Under the pieces are notes generated by a model. The model was not told the origin of the DNA and did not search any database. It saw only the letters and a program-made list of their open reading frames with translations. The translations under genes were made by a program, and so were the position numbers. Positions 1 through 10,035 of a stretch of 64,000 bases of DNA are shown here, piece after piece (the stretch's first letter is position 1; every line of letters starts with the position of its first letter). This DNA comes from Reticulitermes speratus (Eukaryota; Arthropoda; Insecta; Blattodea; Rhinotermitidae), in NCBI GenBank assembly GCA_021186555.1, contig JAJKFL010000006.1, positions 26,409,478-26,473,477 of the forward strand, given 5' to 3'.

Positions 1-231
1 CTTCGGAGACGAGTTTGTATAAAGCACATATTTACTATGCGCTTTGTGTCCCTTACATCCCTTTTATCAATAAATTAGTCTTATATCACGAAGTTAATGT
101 GTTGATGTTTGTTTATTGGTATATTTGACCATGCTTTCTCAGTTGCTTAGGCTATATAACGTCCAGTGAAAGGATATCGGTGGTGTTCGACAGATATAAT
201 AGTTGGTTTTATTGTCCTGATGAGAGGATGA

Positions 232-567
232 TTGCGAGAGATGAATTTGGGACTTATTTACGGAAGCGGCCGCAAAATGTTTTGGTGTACAATCAGAACA
301 TTTTCCTGGGAGGATTTGAAGAAAGCCACGAGAACCCTCAGGACAGCAGGCTATGAATCGGACGCGGAACGTTTGGAGTATGAAATGAGATGCAAACCGT
401 TACACTGTGACGTTCGATCAGTGCTGGTCGCCCGTCATTACGTCTTGTGTTGTGAAGCTTCCTCTTTAATATTCGTTCTATGCATTTTCCCCAAGTGCTT
501 TGAACTGTGGATGGCTGCGGTAATTGCAACGAACCACTGTCGACGTTCTGCGTGGGATGTCAACTAG
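232..567 (+). other. unidentified 111-codon ORF
   Basis: An open frame of 111 codons starting ATG with no domain I recognise. The stretch WEDLKKATRTLRTAGY is rich in charged residues and could be part of a degraded mobile-element protein. The C-terminal half is cysteine-rich and looks non-coding. No splice sites or promoter support it as a host gene, and it sits inside the PACS intron. A chance ORF is the likeliest reading. Confidence 0.2.
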
Positions 568-654
568 TGACTGCTCCGTTTTGGAGTGGGTTCAGTCCCA
601 AAACGGGATAGGAATGTTGGAAATGTCGCCAGGGGACCAAAACGTCACTAATAG

Positions 655-850
655 ACCGAGCAGAATTGTGTGGCTGTAACTGTCTAGGCTTGTATTTAGG
701 AGGTGCCTGATTCGAATCTCGGCAGAGACACCGGATGTCCTCTCACTAAGGTTTCTCGTGGTTTTTCTTACTCACTCCGGGTAATTTCAGGGGTAGTAAG
801 TAACTCCTCGCATAACGCGGTTTTACCCAGCACGGTTGAAAATAATTAAA
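655..850 (+). mobile_element. tRNA-derived SINE fragment
   Basis: A box-B-like stretch (GATTCGAATCTCG) near 710-722 follows a degraded tRNA-like head. The body contains a short segment around 808-840 (AACGCGGTTTTACCCAGCAC) that recurs in altered form near 1075-1100. Both ends are unclear and no target-site duplication is visible. Confidence 0.4.
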
Positions 851-1134
851 TGTGTGGGCAAAAGAAATTGCCGAACGCTGAAAAATTAAAATGTACGCGG
901 TTAAAAACGCCGGCGGTTAGTCACTCAGCCTCCGCGGAAGCTGGTGGCATCAACTACCGAAGCACTGATTGGATGTTTAATGCTCAAAAATGTATGTGTT
1001 TTAAGTGATGGGAGGATGGAGTCTGTAAGCGTCCGCGTTCACTTAGCCCTATTTTTCCCATAATTAGTTTGCGCAACGCGGTTTTGCCCAACACGCTGTG
1101 ATTACTCCTAACCCCAGCGCTGTACGAGGAATCT

Positions 1135-2120
1135 GCCTTGTCTAGGCCACGATCACACCAAAACATTGGGATCCTCTACCTTGATTGGGCCACGATCACA
1201 CCAATACCTTGGTATCCTCTACCTTGATTGGACCACGATCACACCAATACCTTGGGATCCTCTACCTTGATTGGGCCACGATCACACCAATACCTTGGTA
1301 TCCTCTACCTTGATTGGACCACGATCACACCAATACCTTGGTATCCTCTACCTTGATTGGACCACGATCACACCAATACCTTGGTATCCTCTACCTTGAT
1401 TGGACCACGATCACACCAATACCTTGGGATCCTCTACCTTGATTGGGCCACGATCACACCAATACCTTGGTATCCTCTACCTTGATTGGACCACGATCAC
1501 ACCAATACCTTGGTATCCTCTACCTTGATTGGACCACGATCACACCAATACCTTGGAATCCTCTACCTTGATTGGACCACGATCACACCAATACCTTGGT
1601 ATCCTCTACCTTGATTGGGCCACGATCACACCAATACCTTGGTATCCTCTACCTTGATTGGACCACGATCACACCAATACCTTGGGATCCTCTACCTTGA
1701 TTGGACCACGATCACACCAATACCTTGGGATCCTCTACCTTGATTGGGTCACGATCACACCAATACCTTGGTATCCTCTACCTTGATTGGACCACGATCA
1801 CACCAATACCTTGGTATCCTCTACCTTGATTGGACCACGATCACACCAATACCTTGGAATCCTCTACCTTGATTGAGCCACGATCACACAAAACCTTGGA
1901 ATCCTCTACCCTGATTGAGCCACGATCACACCGAAACCTTGGAATCCTCTATCTTAATTGGGCCACGATCACACCAAAACCCTGAGATCCTCTCTTTGAT
2001 TTGGCCACGATCACACCAAAACCCTGAGATCCTTTACTTTGATTGAGCCACGATCACACCAAAACCCTGAGATCCTCTACTTTGATTTGGCCACGATCAC
2101 GCCAAAACCTTCCCAAGTCA
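1135..2120 (+). repeat. 43-bp minisatellite, about 22.5 copies
   Basis: A tandem array of a 43-bp unit containing CCACGATCACACCAATACC and a conserved ATCCTCTACCTTGATTGG-type segment. Copies 2-17 are almost identical and differ mainly at two positions: GGGCC or GGACC at the unit start, and GGTAT, GGGAT or GGAAT in the middle. The first copy and the last six (from about 1870) are clearly more diverged (AAACCCTGAGAT variants). A homogenised centre with decayed edges is the usual result of unequal crossing-over. It lies in a PACS intron and is non-coding. Confidence 0.97.
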
Positions 2121-2339
2121 TCGTTCACTAACGATCAACGACTCTGTGTAGTCGGAGATACCGACAATGTCGTAATATAAACCACGAACTTTGCAATCAA
2201 TGTTCCACCAGCTATCCTGCCATCCGGCGCTGAATATACGGACAGCGTCGTAAAATAAGCCGTAAAAATATTTCGCTAAGATATTGTGTTACATCGGTTT
2301 AAACAGCTTGAAGGTTAACGCTGTCCCGTTACATACCAA

Positions 2340-2600
2340 GCAGGCTCTTTTGGGGGGAGAGAGGTATGGCTCTATCCATACTCAACCTCCGCGCTAAGAA
2401 GGGGTGAGTGGTCAACGCCACACTCCGGCCAGCTTTACCCCCGGAAGGAAACCCGGTACCCCTTGTGCAGGAGGCTGGGTGGGCCCCAGTGCCTCTCTGG
2501 GTGGGTAAGGAAATTCTCCCCTCCACCGGGGTTCGAACCCCGGACCGTCCAGCCCGTAGCGAGTCGCTATACTGACTGAACGATCCCGGCCGCTTTACAG
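2340..2600 (-). mobile_element. SINE family D copy, reversed
   Basis: Read on the reverse strand, a tRNA-like head with the box B GGTTCGAACCCCGG (near 2529-2542) is followed by the body shared with the copies at 49922 and 18389: a GGTACCGGGTTTCC-type block, then GTAAAGCTGGCCGGAG. The head and body order fixes the minus orientation. Repeat relationship within this window is clear; the ends are approximate. Confidence 0.75.
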
Positions 2601-3382
2601 CGAGATACCGCACAGTAGTGAAGATGAATGGAAATGTATACGGTAACAGAGTACGCATTTACGAGATGCGTTGTTGTCGATTTTAGTAGCTCTTTTGTTT
2701 TGCACCAGATGTCACACTGCACAGTCATTAGGCCTAATTGATAACGTTACATTTGAGCTTCATTATGTTCAACAGATTGCGTCCCAAATTAGATTAGCTT
2801 GGCAAACCCACTCGTCAGAAATGAAACTTCGTACGAACGGATGAGCTCTGCAACACCGCCTCTGCATTCTCTAATTTCCTACCATCAATATTATCAATAC
2901 GGCGACTGTACGAATTTCAGAGATGCCAGCGACACTGAACGATACACTTAAAGAGTTCAGAAATAGCCAGATAATATATTTCACACACGTATGAACTTTG
3001 GTGCAAAATCCGTATTTATCTTCCAGTTCTGTGGCGTTTGCAGTTGTCTTTGTCTGCGTACAAATTCTTTTTCCATATTTTCGTATGTTAATAATAATGA
3101 GATCTCTGTATGTAAGTGCAAAGAAGTCACGTAACAAAACCATCATGTTAGGAAAGCAGCGACTGTGCGAAATTGGGATATTAAACGTATCTGACGAGTA
3201 ACACAGCTTGAGTCTGTACTAGCAGAAATTATTTACAGAAATGTACAACTCCTTTGTGTAGTTGTTAATATAAGCCTGTGGTTTCTGCTACCCTCACCAA
3301 AATGAACATTATATTAGGGTAATAAGGAACACCTGAACTGAGGCTTGTTTAAACAGGGTGGTGGTGATTCGTTCTGTTACAG

Positions 3383-3470
3383 GTTATGTTCCCTCACGCT
3401 CTCGCGACTTGTGGTGCTCAAGCCTCTCGGCTCCGATCTCTCTTCCATCATCATCGCTGTCAAAATGCAG
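3383..3470 (+). CDS. PACS: PACS exon A: start of cargo (furin)-binding region
   Basis: An 88-bp internal exon between TTACAG and GTAAGA. The first base completes a split Arg codon; the other 29 codons read LCSLTLSRLVVLKPLGSDLS, then SIIIAVKMQ. This is the hallmark start of the PACS furin-binding region, where vertebrate proteins read LCSLTLKKLVV and then VVIAVKMQGSKR (from memory). PACS proteins are cytosolic sorting adaptors that bind acidic-cluster motifs in cargo such as furin and link them to AP-1 clathrin adaptors for return to the trans-Golgi network; vertebrate PACS2 also acts at ER-mitochondria contacts. The exon ends in phase 0 after Gln. The preceding N-terminal exon is outside the window. 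Confidence 0.95.
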
Positions 3471-3732
3471 GTAAGAAAGATTAATTATTACAAAATTAAT
3501 GTTTCCATGAACCTTGCGGCATCAGGGGCTGGCGTGGGCAGCAGACTGCAACATACGTCACTCATTGCGGCTCTGCAGAGAGAATATCTCTCCCCAGTAT
3601 CGATTGTGTGATTAAGGAGCCGGAATACGGTTCGAAACATTTTCAGACACGAAAATAATGACTTATCTTGGTAGAGTGATACTCATTAGAGATACGAGTA
3701 CAAATACAAAGACATTTCGTATTACACCACGA

Positions 3733-4060
3733 GATAGCGTGGTCGGTTTAGTAACTAGGTTACGGATTGGGCTGCCGAGGAATCGTGGTTCGATTCCCGG
3801 TAGGTGAAAGAGATTTGTGTCATCTTAAATTCTCCAGAGCGCCGAAACACGCTGTGGGCCCATCCAGTCTCCTATTCAGTGCATACCGGAGTTTTTCCCC
3901 TGGGGTAATGCTGCCGGGGCGTGAAGCTGACCAGCCACTTCCATTTGCTGCAGACGTTAAGAATGAGTGGAGGTATATGTCCATTTTCCCATATGGGTTT
4001 ATGAATGCCAGTGGCGCAGATACGGCCGCCGCAGACCCAATGGGTCAGGGGGGCTCCAAA
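3733..4060 (+). mobile_element. SINE family D copy
   Basis: A tRNA-like head with GTGGTTCGATTCCCGG (box B, near 3785-3800) is followed by the family body: GCCCATCCAGTCTCCTATTC, then a TACCGGAG block, CTGGGGTAATGCTGCCGGGG and GTGAAGCTGACCAG. It matches the copies at 6285, 18389 and 49922. Degraded, with no clear target-site duplication. Confidence 0.7.
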
Positions 4061-6054
4061 TCGTACGTAGTATTAAAATTTGCTATGGTTTGTTTTGGGT
4101 AGGATTCCGTTCTTTTGACAAAAGGCAGTTTTCGGGATCCCTGTTAAGCGGTCTGTGAGTAACTTCGCTAATTGTAGTAGGGCCCCGATTATCGTAACCG
4201 GTTACGTACGCCCCTGGTGGGTGCGTAGAGGCAACATTACGTTTTACTGTTACAACTACCGGTTGCGTAGAGCTAAGAAAACACTCTGTAGACATTCGGC
4301 GATCTTGTTCCGGAATAGTGCTCGAAACTCTCACGATCGGCAGGTATTTGTTAGGGGGAATTCTCTACATGGGCGTGTATGGCACAGCAATTCATCTTCT
4401 TTTCTGTCTTATGTTTTGCATTTCGCTACCATCTCGTAATTGCATTACGAAACAATGTTAACTCCTCGTGGAAATGGAAGCGTATTTTGTTACTGTCAAG
4501 CAGTAAATTTAATGCAAAATTGAAATCGAGTTAAGTCGAGCACATTGTGGTGTGAAAGAACCGTTCTCTGGGGGTTGAATGCCGCCAGAGGCTGTAAAGC
4601 ACTTTGTGCTCTGCATGAACGAGCTTTCTTCTGACGCGCGTCCTCTCACTTTGCACCGACCACCGTATTGACGTTCCTATCTCCACTGTCAGCTGCACAC
4701 GTGCTGATTAATTAACAAATTAATACGATGGAACAAATAACACCTATAGTACTGCAAGTTTCTATCGAGCAGGAAGGCATAAAATCTGCTACGTTAGCTC
4801 AGTCGGTATAGTGACGGGGCTGCGGGATGGACAACCGAGCGATCGTGTTTTGACTTCCTGCTGGGGCAAGGATGAAGTAATTGGGATTTGAGGGTGTTCT
4901 TTTAAAGCAATGGCTTTTATTTTGCCAAGTAGTGCGGTGTCAGTAGCAGATGAATCGCAGATGATGCGGGTAATTTTGCACGCTTGGTTACTGTGGTGGA
5001 TCTCGCCGAAATCAGCCTGCATTTTGTTCCTCTGGTATTTCTCGTGTTCTTGTTAGCCGTTCGGGGCGACTGCAGTTACATCGTTACCGAATAACAGTGG
5101 CTGACACAGCACTGCCCTGAAGGTTTGTTTTTTTATTTGAACATAGAACGACACGAAGCAAGAACCAACGACAATTTACACGAGTTTTTTGTCACCAGTC
5201 TGTGTTCATTTAAATGCATGAGTTTTATGTCCAGGCTTCATTGAATTATGTCTTTCAACAGATGGGGGACACGAAAAAGATAAGAGTAAAAAGCAGAAAG
5301 CTGCTTATTGAAAAAATTTGAACAGGTTTTTGTCGGAAGGAGCAGAATTTCTCTTTCTGAATCGTATTAACGAGCTCCACGTCTCCATCTGTCTGTCTGT
5401 CTGTATGACCTCGGTTTCATTTACGAACAGTGTGGACATCCAGAGTCTCGATGTTCGTGATTTTGGCCTCTCGTGATGACCCATTTTAATACCATGGTTT
5501 GGACCTTTCGTGACTGGTTCCGATGAATCGCGATGACCACGTGGCTGACGATTCGGATTTCCCCACTCCTACTGTTGCGCAGATCCCTCTCAGACCAGTC
5601 AAGGTCTGTCTTTAATTGAGGTTGAGTCCTTTCGTGCTCTGCAATAAAACTACCCTTCAGTGATTTTCTGTATTTTGTGATTCAGAAATGTATTTTATTA
5701 AAAACAAACTTTCATGCATTTTGTGCTTTTTGAGGTTTTTTATGGTTTCATTACTGGTATTTCATAAGTTCTTGGAACCAAATTGTATTGAAAATGGTTT
5801 CCATTGTTCGTAATGGGGGTTTCAGCCCCAATTAGTCACGAACATCGACACTGTGCTGTATGTGTACAATTAAAACGTACTGGTACACTTTTATGAAACT
5901 CCATACCTTAATGTCATACCAATTGAAGACCTTCAAATCGTAACGCTTTGTAACTACGTGCCGTCAACATTACCAAGCGAACTTTTGAAGTGAGTTTAAT
6001 TATTGGTAGGAAATAATATTGCGTTATCGAATTTTATACGTCAGAATCCTTGAG

Positions 6055-6262
6055 AATCTAATAGACACTCAGCTGGTAAGGAAATTTCTCATATTTTATG
6101 AATCCCAGAAGTTAATTGCCGTGTTCGCAACTTCCCGCCACTAGACCCTATCCTGAGCCAAATTAATCCACTCCACAGCATCATATCCTTGTGCTTTAAG
6201 ATCTATTTTAATACGAGTAGTATCGTTCCGTCTATGCCTAGGTCTTTAAAACGCATTACTTC
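6055..6262 (-). mobile_element. LINE 3' end, reversed (family 1)
   Basis: Read on the reverse strand this matches the tail of the LINE at 55395-55915: a block resembling AGATGGAAGGATAATATT, a tract equivalent to GACTGGATTAATATGGCTCAGG, and CGGTAATGAACTTTCGGGTT just before the tail. It is 5' truncated and riddled with stops. Confidence 0.65.
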
Positions 6263-6284
6263 AGTGGCAAGTGTTATGAACCTT

Positions 6285-6478
6285 GGCGGTTAGTATAGTG
6301 CCTAGCCTGGGCGACTGAGGAATCGGTTTTGATACCCGGTAGTAGCAAGATATTCTTCTTTTGTCCACACCGTTCAGACCGGCTCTGGGACCCACCCAGT
6401 CTCCTGTGCAGTGGGTACCGGGGATTTTTCCTCGGCAGTAGAGCGGCCGGCTTGTAAAGCTTGTCAGCTCTGTGTAGA
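6285..6478 (+). mobile_element. SINE family D copy
   Basis: Head with a decayed box B (GGTTTTGATACCCGG) near 6325-6340, then GACCGGCTCTGGGACCCACC, CAGTCTCCTGTGCAGTGGGT and the TACCGGGGATTTTTCCTCGG block. The 3' part ends where the hAT-like element begins. Confidence 0.7.
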
Positions 6479-6479
6479 T

Positions 6480-6754
6480 CAGTGTTTGCCAACCAGGGTT
6501 GCGCTGAACATCGTTAGGGGTTCCGAGAGAATTCGTGGAGTACATATATAAAAATTTTGAAATACTGCGAAAAATTTCAAATATACGTCGAAATATTACG
6601 GGAATTTTTGTGTGGCAATTCGCAGTAGTGGAGTAATCTCCATGCGTTACCGACTGCCTCTTTGTTTTGTTTTCGTTTCCATAGATATGGGTTCCTCGGA
6701 AATGTGAAAAACTATTTGAGGGGTTCTTCCTGGAAAAACGTTTGGGAAACCCTG
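6480..6754. mobile_element. hAT-like MITE (275 bp)
   Basis: Ends CAGTGTTTGCCAACC and GTTTGGGAAACCCTG form imperfect terminal inverted repeats of the CAG...CTG type found in hAT elements. The flanking octamers GTGTAGAT and CTCTAGGT agree at five of eight positions, consistent with an old 8-bp duplication. There is no ORF. Its internal sequence (GAAATACTGC, GGGAATTTTTGT, TAATCTCCATGCG, TACC.ACTGCCTCT) is shared with the composite element at 36508-37540. Confidence 0.6.
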
Positions 6755-7050
6755 CTCTAGGTTATGAAGCCATGAATTAATGGAACTGTAACTCCATTCC
6801 TCCCATATGGCTTCATGGTGTGGTGCTTAATTAAACTCAGTAACAAATTTAGACAATCAGTTACTGGAATTTCTACGTTACACAACAGACAGACTGTTTC
6901 AGTTAATAGTAGAATATACTGACTTCATAATTTCTAGAAATTACTTAGGTGCGTATCACAGGACACACGCCCACACGCCACGCATGCGCCTTGTGTCTTC
7001 TGAGAGTGCGACTAAAACGCTGATTGTTTCAGGGAGTTAATTATCAACGC

Positions 7051-7314
7051 AGCCGATCCCAGTGGCCGTGCGGTCTAAGGCGTGGGTCTTCGGCCGCTCG
7101 CTTACTAGGATTGTGGGTTCGAATCCCACCGGGGGCATGGATGTCTGTCTCTTGTGAGTGTTGTGTGTTGTCAGGTAGAGGTTTCTGCGACGAGCTGGTC
7201 CCTCGTCCAGAGGAGTCCTACCGACTGTGGTGTGTTTAATGTGTGTGATCATGAAACCTCGACGAAACGAGGAGGCCCAGGCCCATATAGGGCTGTCGAG
7301 CCATAGAAAAAAAA
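7051..7314 (+). mobile_element. SINE family A, complete copy with TSD
   Basis: A tRNA-like head (CCAGTGGCCGTGCGGTCTAA for box A, GGGTTCGAATCCC for box B) is followed by a unique body and a 3' tail reading CCTCGACGAAACGAGGAGGC, then CCAGGCCCATATAGGGCTGT and CGAGCCATAG plus an A tract. The insertion is flanked by a perfect 12-bp duplication AATTATCAACGC at 7039-7050 and 7315-7326. This is the reference copy for four others in the window. Confidence 0.93.
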
Positions 7315-8968
7315 AATTATCAACGCGGTCAGTTGCTAAGATTATATGGCGTCGGTGTAGAATGAATATGGAGCGTTGATGGAATGAGGAATGATACTGA
7401 CAGGCAAAAACCGAAATACTCGGACAGGAACCTGTCCCACTGTCACAATGTCTATCGCTAATTTCACGTGGACTGGTCTGGGAGTGAACAAGCGCTCGGC
7501 GACAAATGGCCTGAGTAATGGCACGGCCTCTTGTCTAGTTTGTCCCGTTTGTTTGTTTGTACACTTGTTTTCGAAAGTCAAAATAACGTTATTGTCGGTC
7601 ACCGTATTTGTTTTCGTAATGACATTTGATAAACGATATTCGCTAACGTAGCTGGAACTGCGGACAGACTAATAATGAAAAGTGAAAACAGCTGTGACAG
7701 CAGTCACATAAATGTCTGGCTGTATCTCGGATATACTGGTAGAATGGAAGGCCCTCCGCCGTGGACTTTCCCACCAGAGCTACGACAGACGAATACCGGG
7801 TTTCGAACTCGGGTCTTCTAGCAGAGTGGAGGCGGAAACTTTGAAAAAGTAATTCCATATTTTTCATGCTTCATTATCCACTTTATTAGTACTTTACGAG
7901 TGTTTAAATTTATATTGCGTCAGCTATGGGACAACCAAGAAGATTAAGATGATTGGGTCGTGTAGTACGCACGGAACAGATGAGATATAGGCCTACATAA
8001 AGTTCATTTGAATAAGGGACCGTGGCAACAGACGACTTGGGAAAACTGTGGGAATTTGTTTGTTTCCTGAGTGACCAGTAATTTCTCAAAACAAACTTTG
8101 TTCCATGAAGTTGGTCATTTATACAGATGAACCCTTTTAAAGCCTAGTGGTTACTTAATATATCAGCAGGTTTGACAGAAATTCTATATTCTGCCCACAG
8201 AGTACTTTCATGTGTTGTATATGGATCTCACAACAGACAACGTGTATTTTCCTATACGGCATAAATGACTGGTTTTTATAACCGAGTCGGAGAGTGTTTA
8301 CTGCGCGGTACGAACTGATCCTTTAAATACAATTGAGGTTACATCCATTATTCAAAAGGTTCAGAACTTGCTGTCTTCTTCATCTTCTTAATATTTGTAT
8401 TATAACCTATATTCAGTTTAGTGAAATTCCGGCCCTGGCATAAATACCATTGACGAACTGTGTATATATTTCCGCTTCTGGTCATTTATTTTCCTGATGT
8501 GATCGGCGGATTGGTTGCCGTAAACAGCGCTGTACATTTTTGTCGCGGTTTCATAGCACCTGGAATCTCTGCAACTCATCATTGTTGATCAAAGGCTTGG
8601 CACATTGCTTACTGTGCAGTGCGGTTGTTGCCGCACTGAGTCTGCACTTAATCAGACAAAACCGATGTCGATAAATTCTGCACAGTTTTGTCACAGCAGC
8701 GTTTTGGTTTCGAACTTGGTTTTGATAGCGGCAGACCATGACTGGATTGGAGCTACGGGAGGTAGCCCATCTTGTTTCCCAACATTGCGACAACATGTAT
8801 TGATTCTGCGTGCGTTAAGCAGGACCCCCTGTTTGCTTTGCAAGCCACAGTTTCTCGGAGTGTAGTATTGAGATAGCTACAACTCTCCAGGGATGTCAAA
8901 CATACCGCCCAGCGTATCCCATGTATGGAATTCGTAATATCAGTGTCCATTCTTGTGCCTCAGTGGGC

Positions 8969-9056
8969 ATTTGGTTCCCGACGTTTCGAGACATCCTGGA
9001 CATTGCCACTCTTGAGGATGAAACTTACGTTATTTCGAAAACGTCGGGAAGCAAAT
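8969..9056 (+). repeat. short inverted repeat with a decayed hammerhead-like core
   Basis: Arms ATTTGGTTCCCGACGTTTCG (8969-8988) and its near reverse complement (9033-9056). Reading +, TTGAGGA-T-GAAA, a loop and then TTTC-GAAAACGTC (about 9012-9045) has the layout of the motif seen at the palindromes below. The first core base is changed (C to T) and GTC stands in place of ATGT-H. Probably an old relative of the element at 36919-37107. Confidence 0.4.
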
Positions 9057-9454
9057 ATCCAAAGACGCAGCGTCATGCCGAATAGTAAGGTTACCTCTTG
9101 CACACAGTTGCGTAGAACAAAGAACTAACCCCGCCGAAAGTTGGCCAGTCGACGGTAGTGTCAATTCCTGCCTGCCGCTCATATTCTGATATCGAATCTC
9201 GGCATCGAACACGGTCTATTCTGTCTTATTAGGTTTCATGGTTTTTCTCAGACTTTTCAACCAAATAATACTACAGTTTATTTTCACGCCCGTCCTAATA
9301 CATCAGTCGCTCTGTAACCTGTGCTGATGGTACATCATCGTTAAATAAGCCAAGAAGAAACAAAGAACAGGGATGTTTGCGCATTACATTTCTCATTAGT
9401 AAAAATATAACTGTTATTTGTAAAGTCTTAGGAATACAATAAATAATTATCATG

Positions 9455-9600
9455 TTCACCAGGTCCGCCACTGATCCCTATTCTGAGACGTTAATCGAGC
9501 CCACACACCTACAACTTATTTCCATGTTAATATTATTCTCCCATATATGCCTAGGTCTCGCGATTGACTTCTTCCCCTCAGGTTTTTGCACCACCATTTT
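9455..9600 (-). mobile_element. LINE 3' fragment, reversed (family 1)
   Basis: The reverse strand reads through equivalents of CCTAGGCATATATGGGAGAA, TAATATTAACATGG and CAGAATAGGGATCAGTGG. These match the final coding segment of the LINE at 55395. Truncated and without an open frame. Confidence 0.55.
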
Positions 9601-9689
9601 GTGCGAATTCTCCCAATGCGGTATGTAATTAATTACTGTCCTATTCTTGTAACAAATAGGTAAATAATAATAAAGTAGCTGGATAAGTA

Positions 9690-10035
9690 ACTATGTTAAA
9701 TCGCACAATATTCAGTGTAACAAAATACACTGAAGTGTTTTCAGATATTCTATATTTACTGCTAGTCAGTTGCTACATGTTTCGATCCCTCATGGGATCA
9801 TCATCAGGAATTCATATCAAAGTAGCATTTTACAAAACTGAACTAGCAATGTATATACATGTTAAAAGGTGTAAGGCTAGTTCAGTTTTGTGAAATGCTA
9901 CTGTGAAATTAATTCCTGATGATGATCCCATGAGGGATCGAAACATGTAGGATTGACTAGCAAAAATATAGAATATCTGAACACAATTGAATGCATTTTG
10001 TTGGACTGTATATTGTGTGACTTGATTATAGACAA
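9690..10035. repeat. palindromic element P1 (about 345 bp)
   Basis: Two long, imperfect inverted arms (about 9690-9847 and 9876-10035) around a spacer of about 28 bp. Matching pairs include TCAGATATTCTATATTT with AATATAGAATATCTGA, and AGTAGCATTTTACAAAACTG with its complement near 9880-9900. Each arm holds a hammerhead-like motif; the right arm has the better one. There is no ORF, no typical transposon terminus and no clear target-site duplication. Confidence 0.9.
9910..9955 (+). ncRNA. hammerhead-like motif, P1 right arm
   Basis: Core CTGATGA (9916-9922), an extra T, stem II GATCCC/GGGATC with loop ATGA (9924-9939), GAAA (9940-9943), then CATGTA. The short stem III is A-C with G-T; H17 would be A9949. 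Stem I pairs AATTC (9911-9915) with GGATT (9950-9954), including one G-U. All conserved core bases are present. The one departure from the textbook core is the T between A9 and stem II. Activity is unproven. Confidence 0.5.

Larger units (their letters stand above)
1..3382 (+). other. PACS upstream intron (3' part)
   Basis: This is the end of the intron preceding the first PACS exon seen here, and it finishes in a TTACAG acceptor. The exon that follows starts in the third base of a codon, so an upstream coding exon must exist, but I could not find it in these 3.4 kb. The stretch holds an unidentified ORF at 232-567, a tRNA-like SINE fragment near 655-850, the minisatellite and a reversed SINE near 2340-2600. 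I see nothing recognisable in 860-1130 or 2660-3380. Confidence 0.8.

Noticed and set aside
1135..2120. CRISPR-like array
   Set aside because: Units are contiguous 43-bp tandem repeats with no variable spacers, in an intron of a eukaryotic gene. It is a minisatellite.
1..3382. the missing N-terminal PACS exon (MKLFATWEV-type)
   Set aside because: I looked for this conserved start followed by a donor in all three + frames and did not find it; it should lie upstream of the window.
5424..5866. a complete DNA transposon
   Set aside because: Only the outer 20-25 bp tips pair well, there is no flanking duplication, and no coding sequence. Left as an inverted repeat note in the intron entry.
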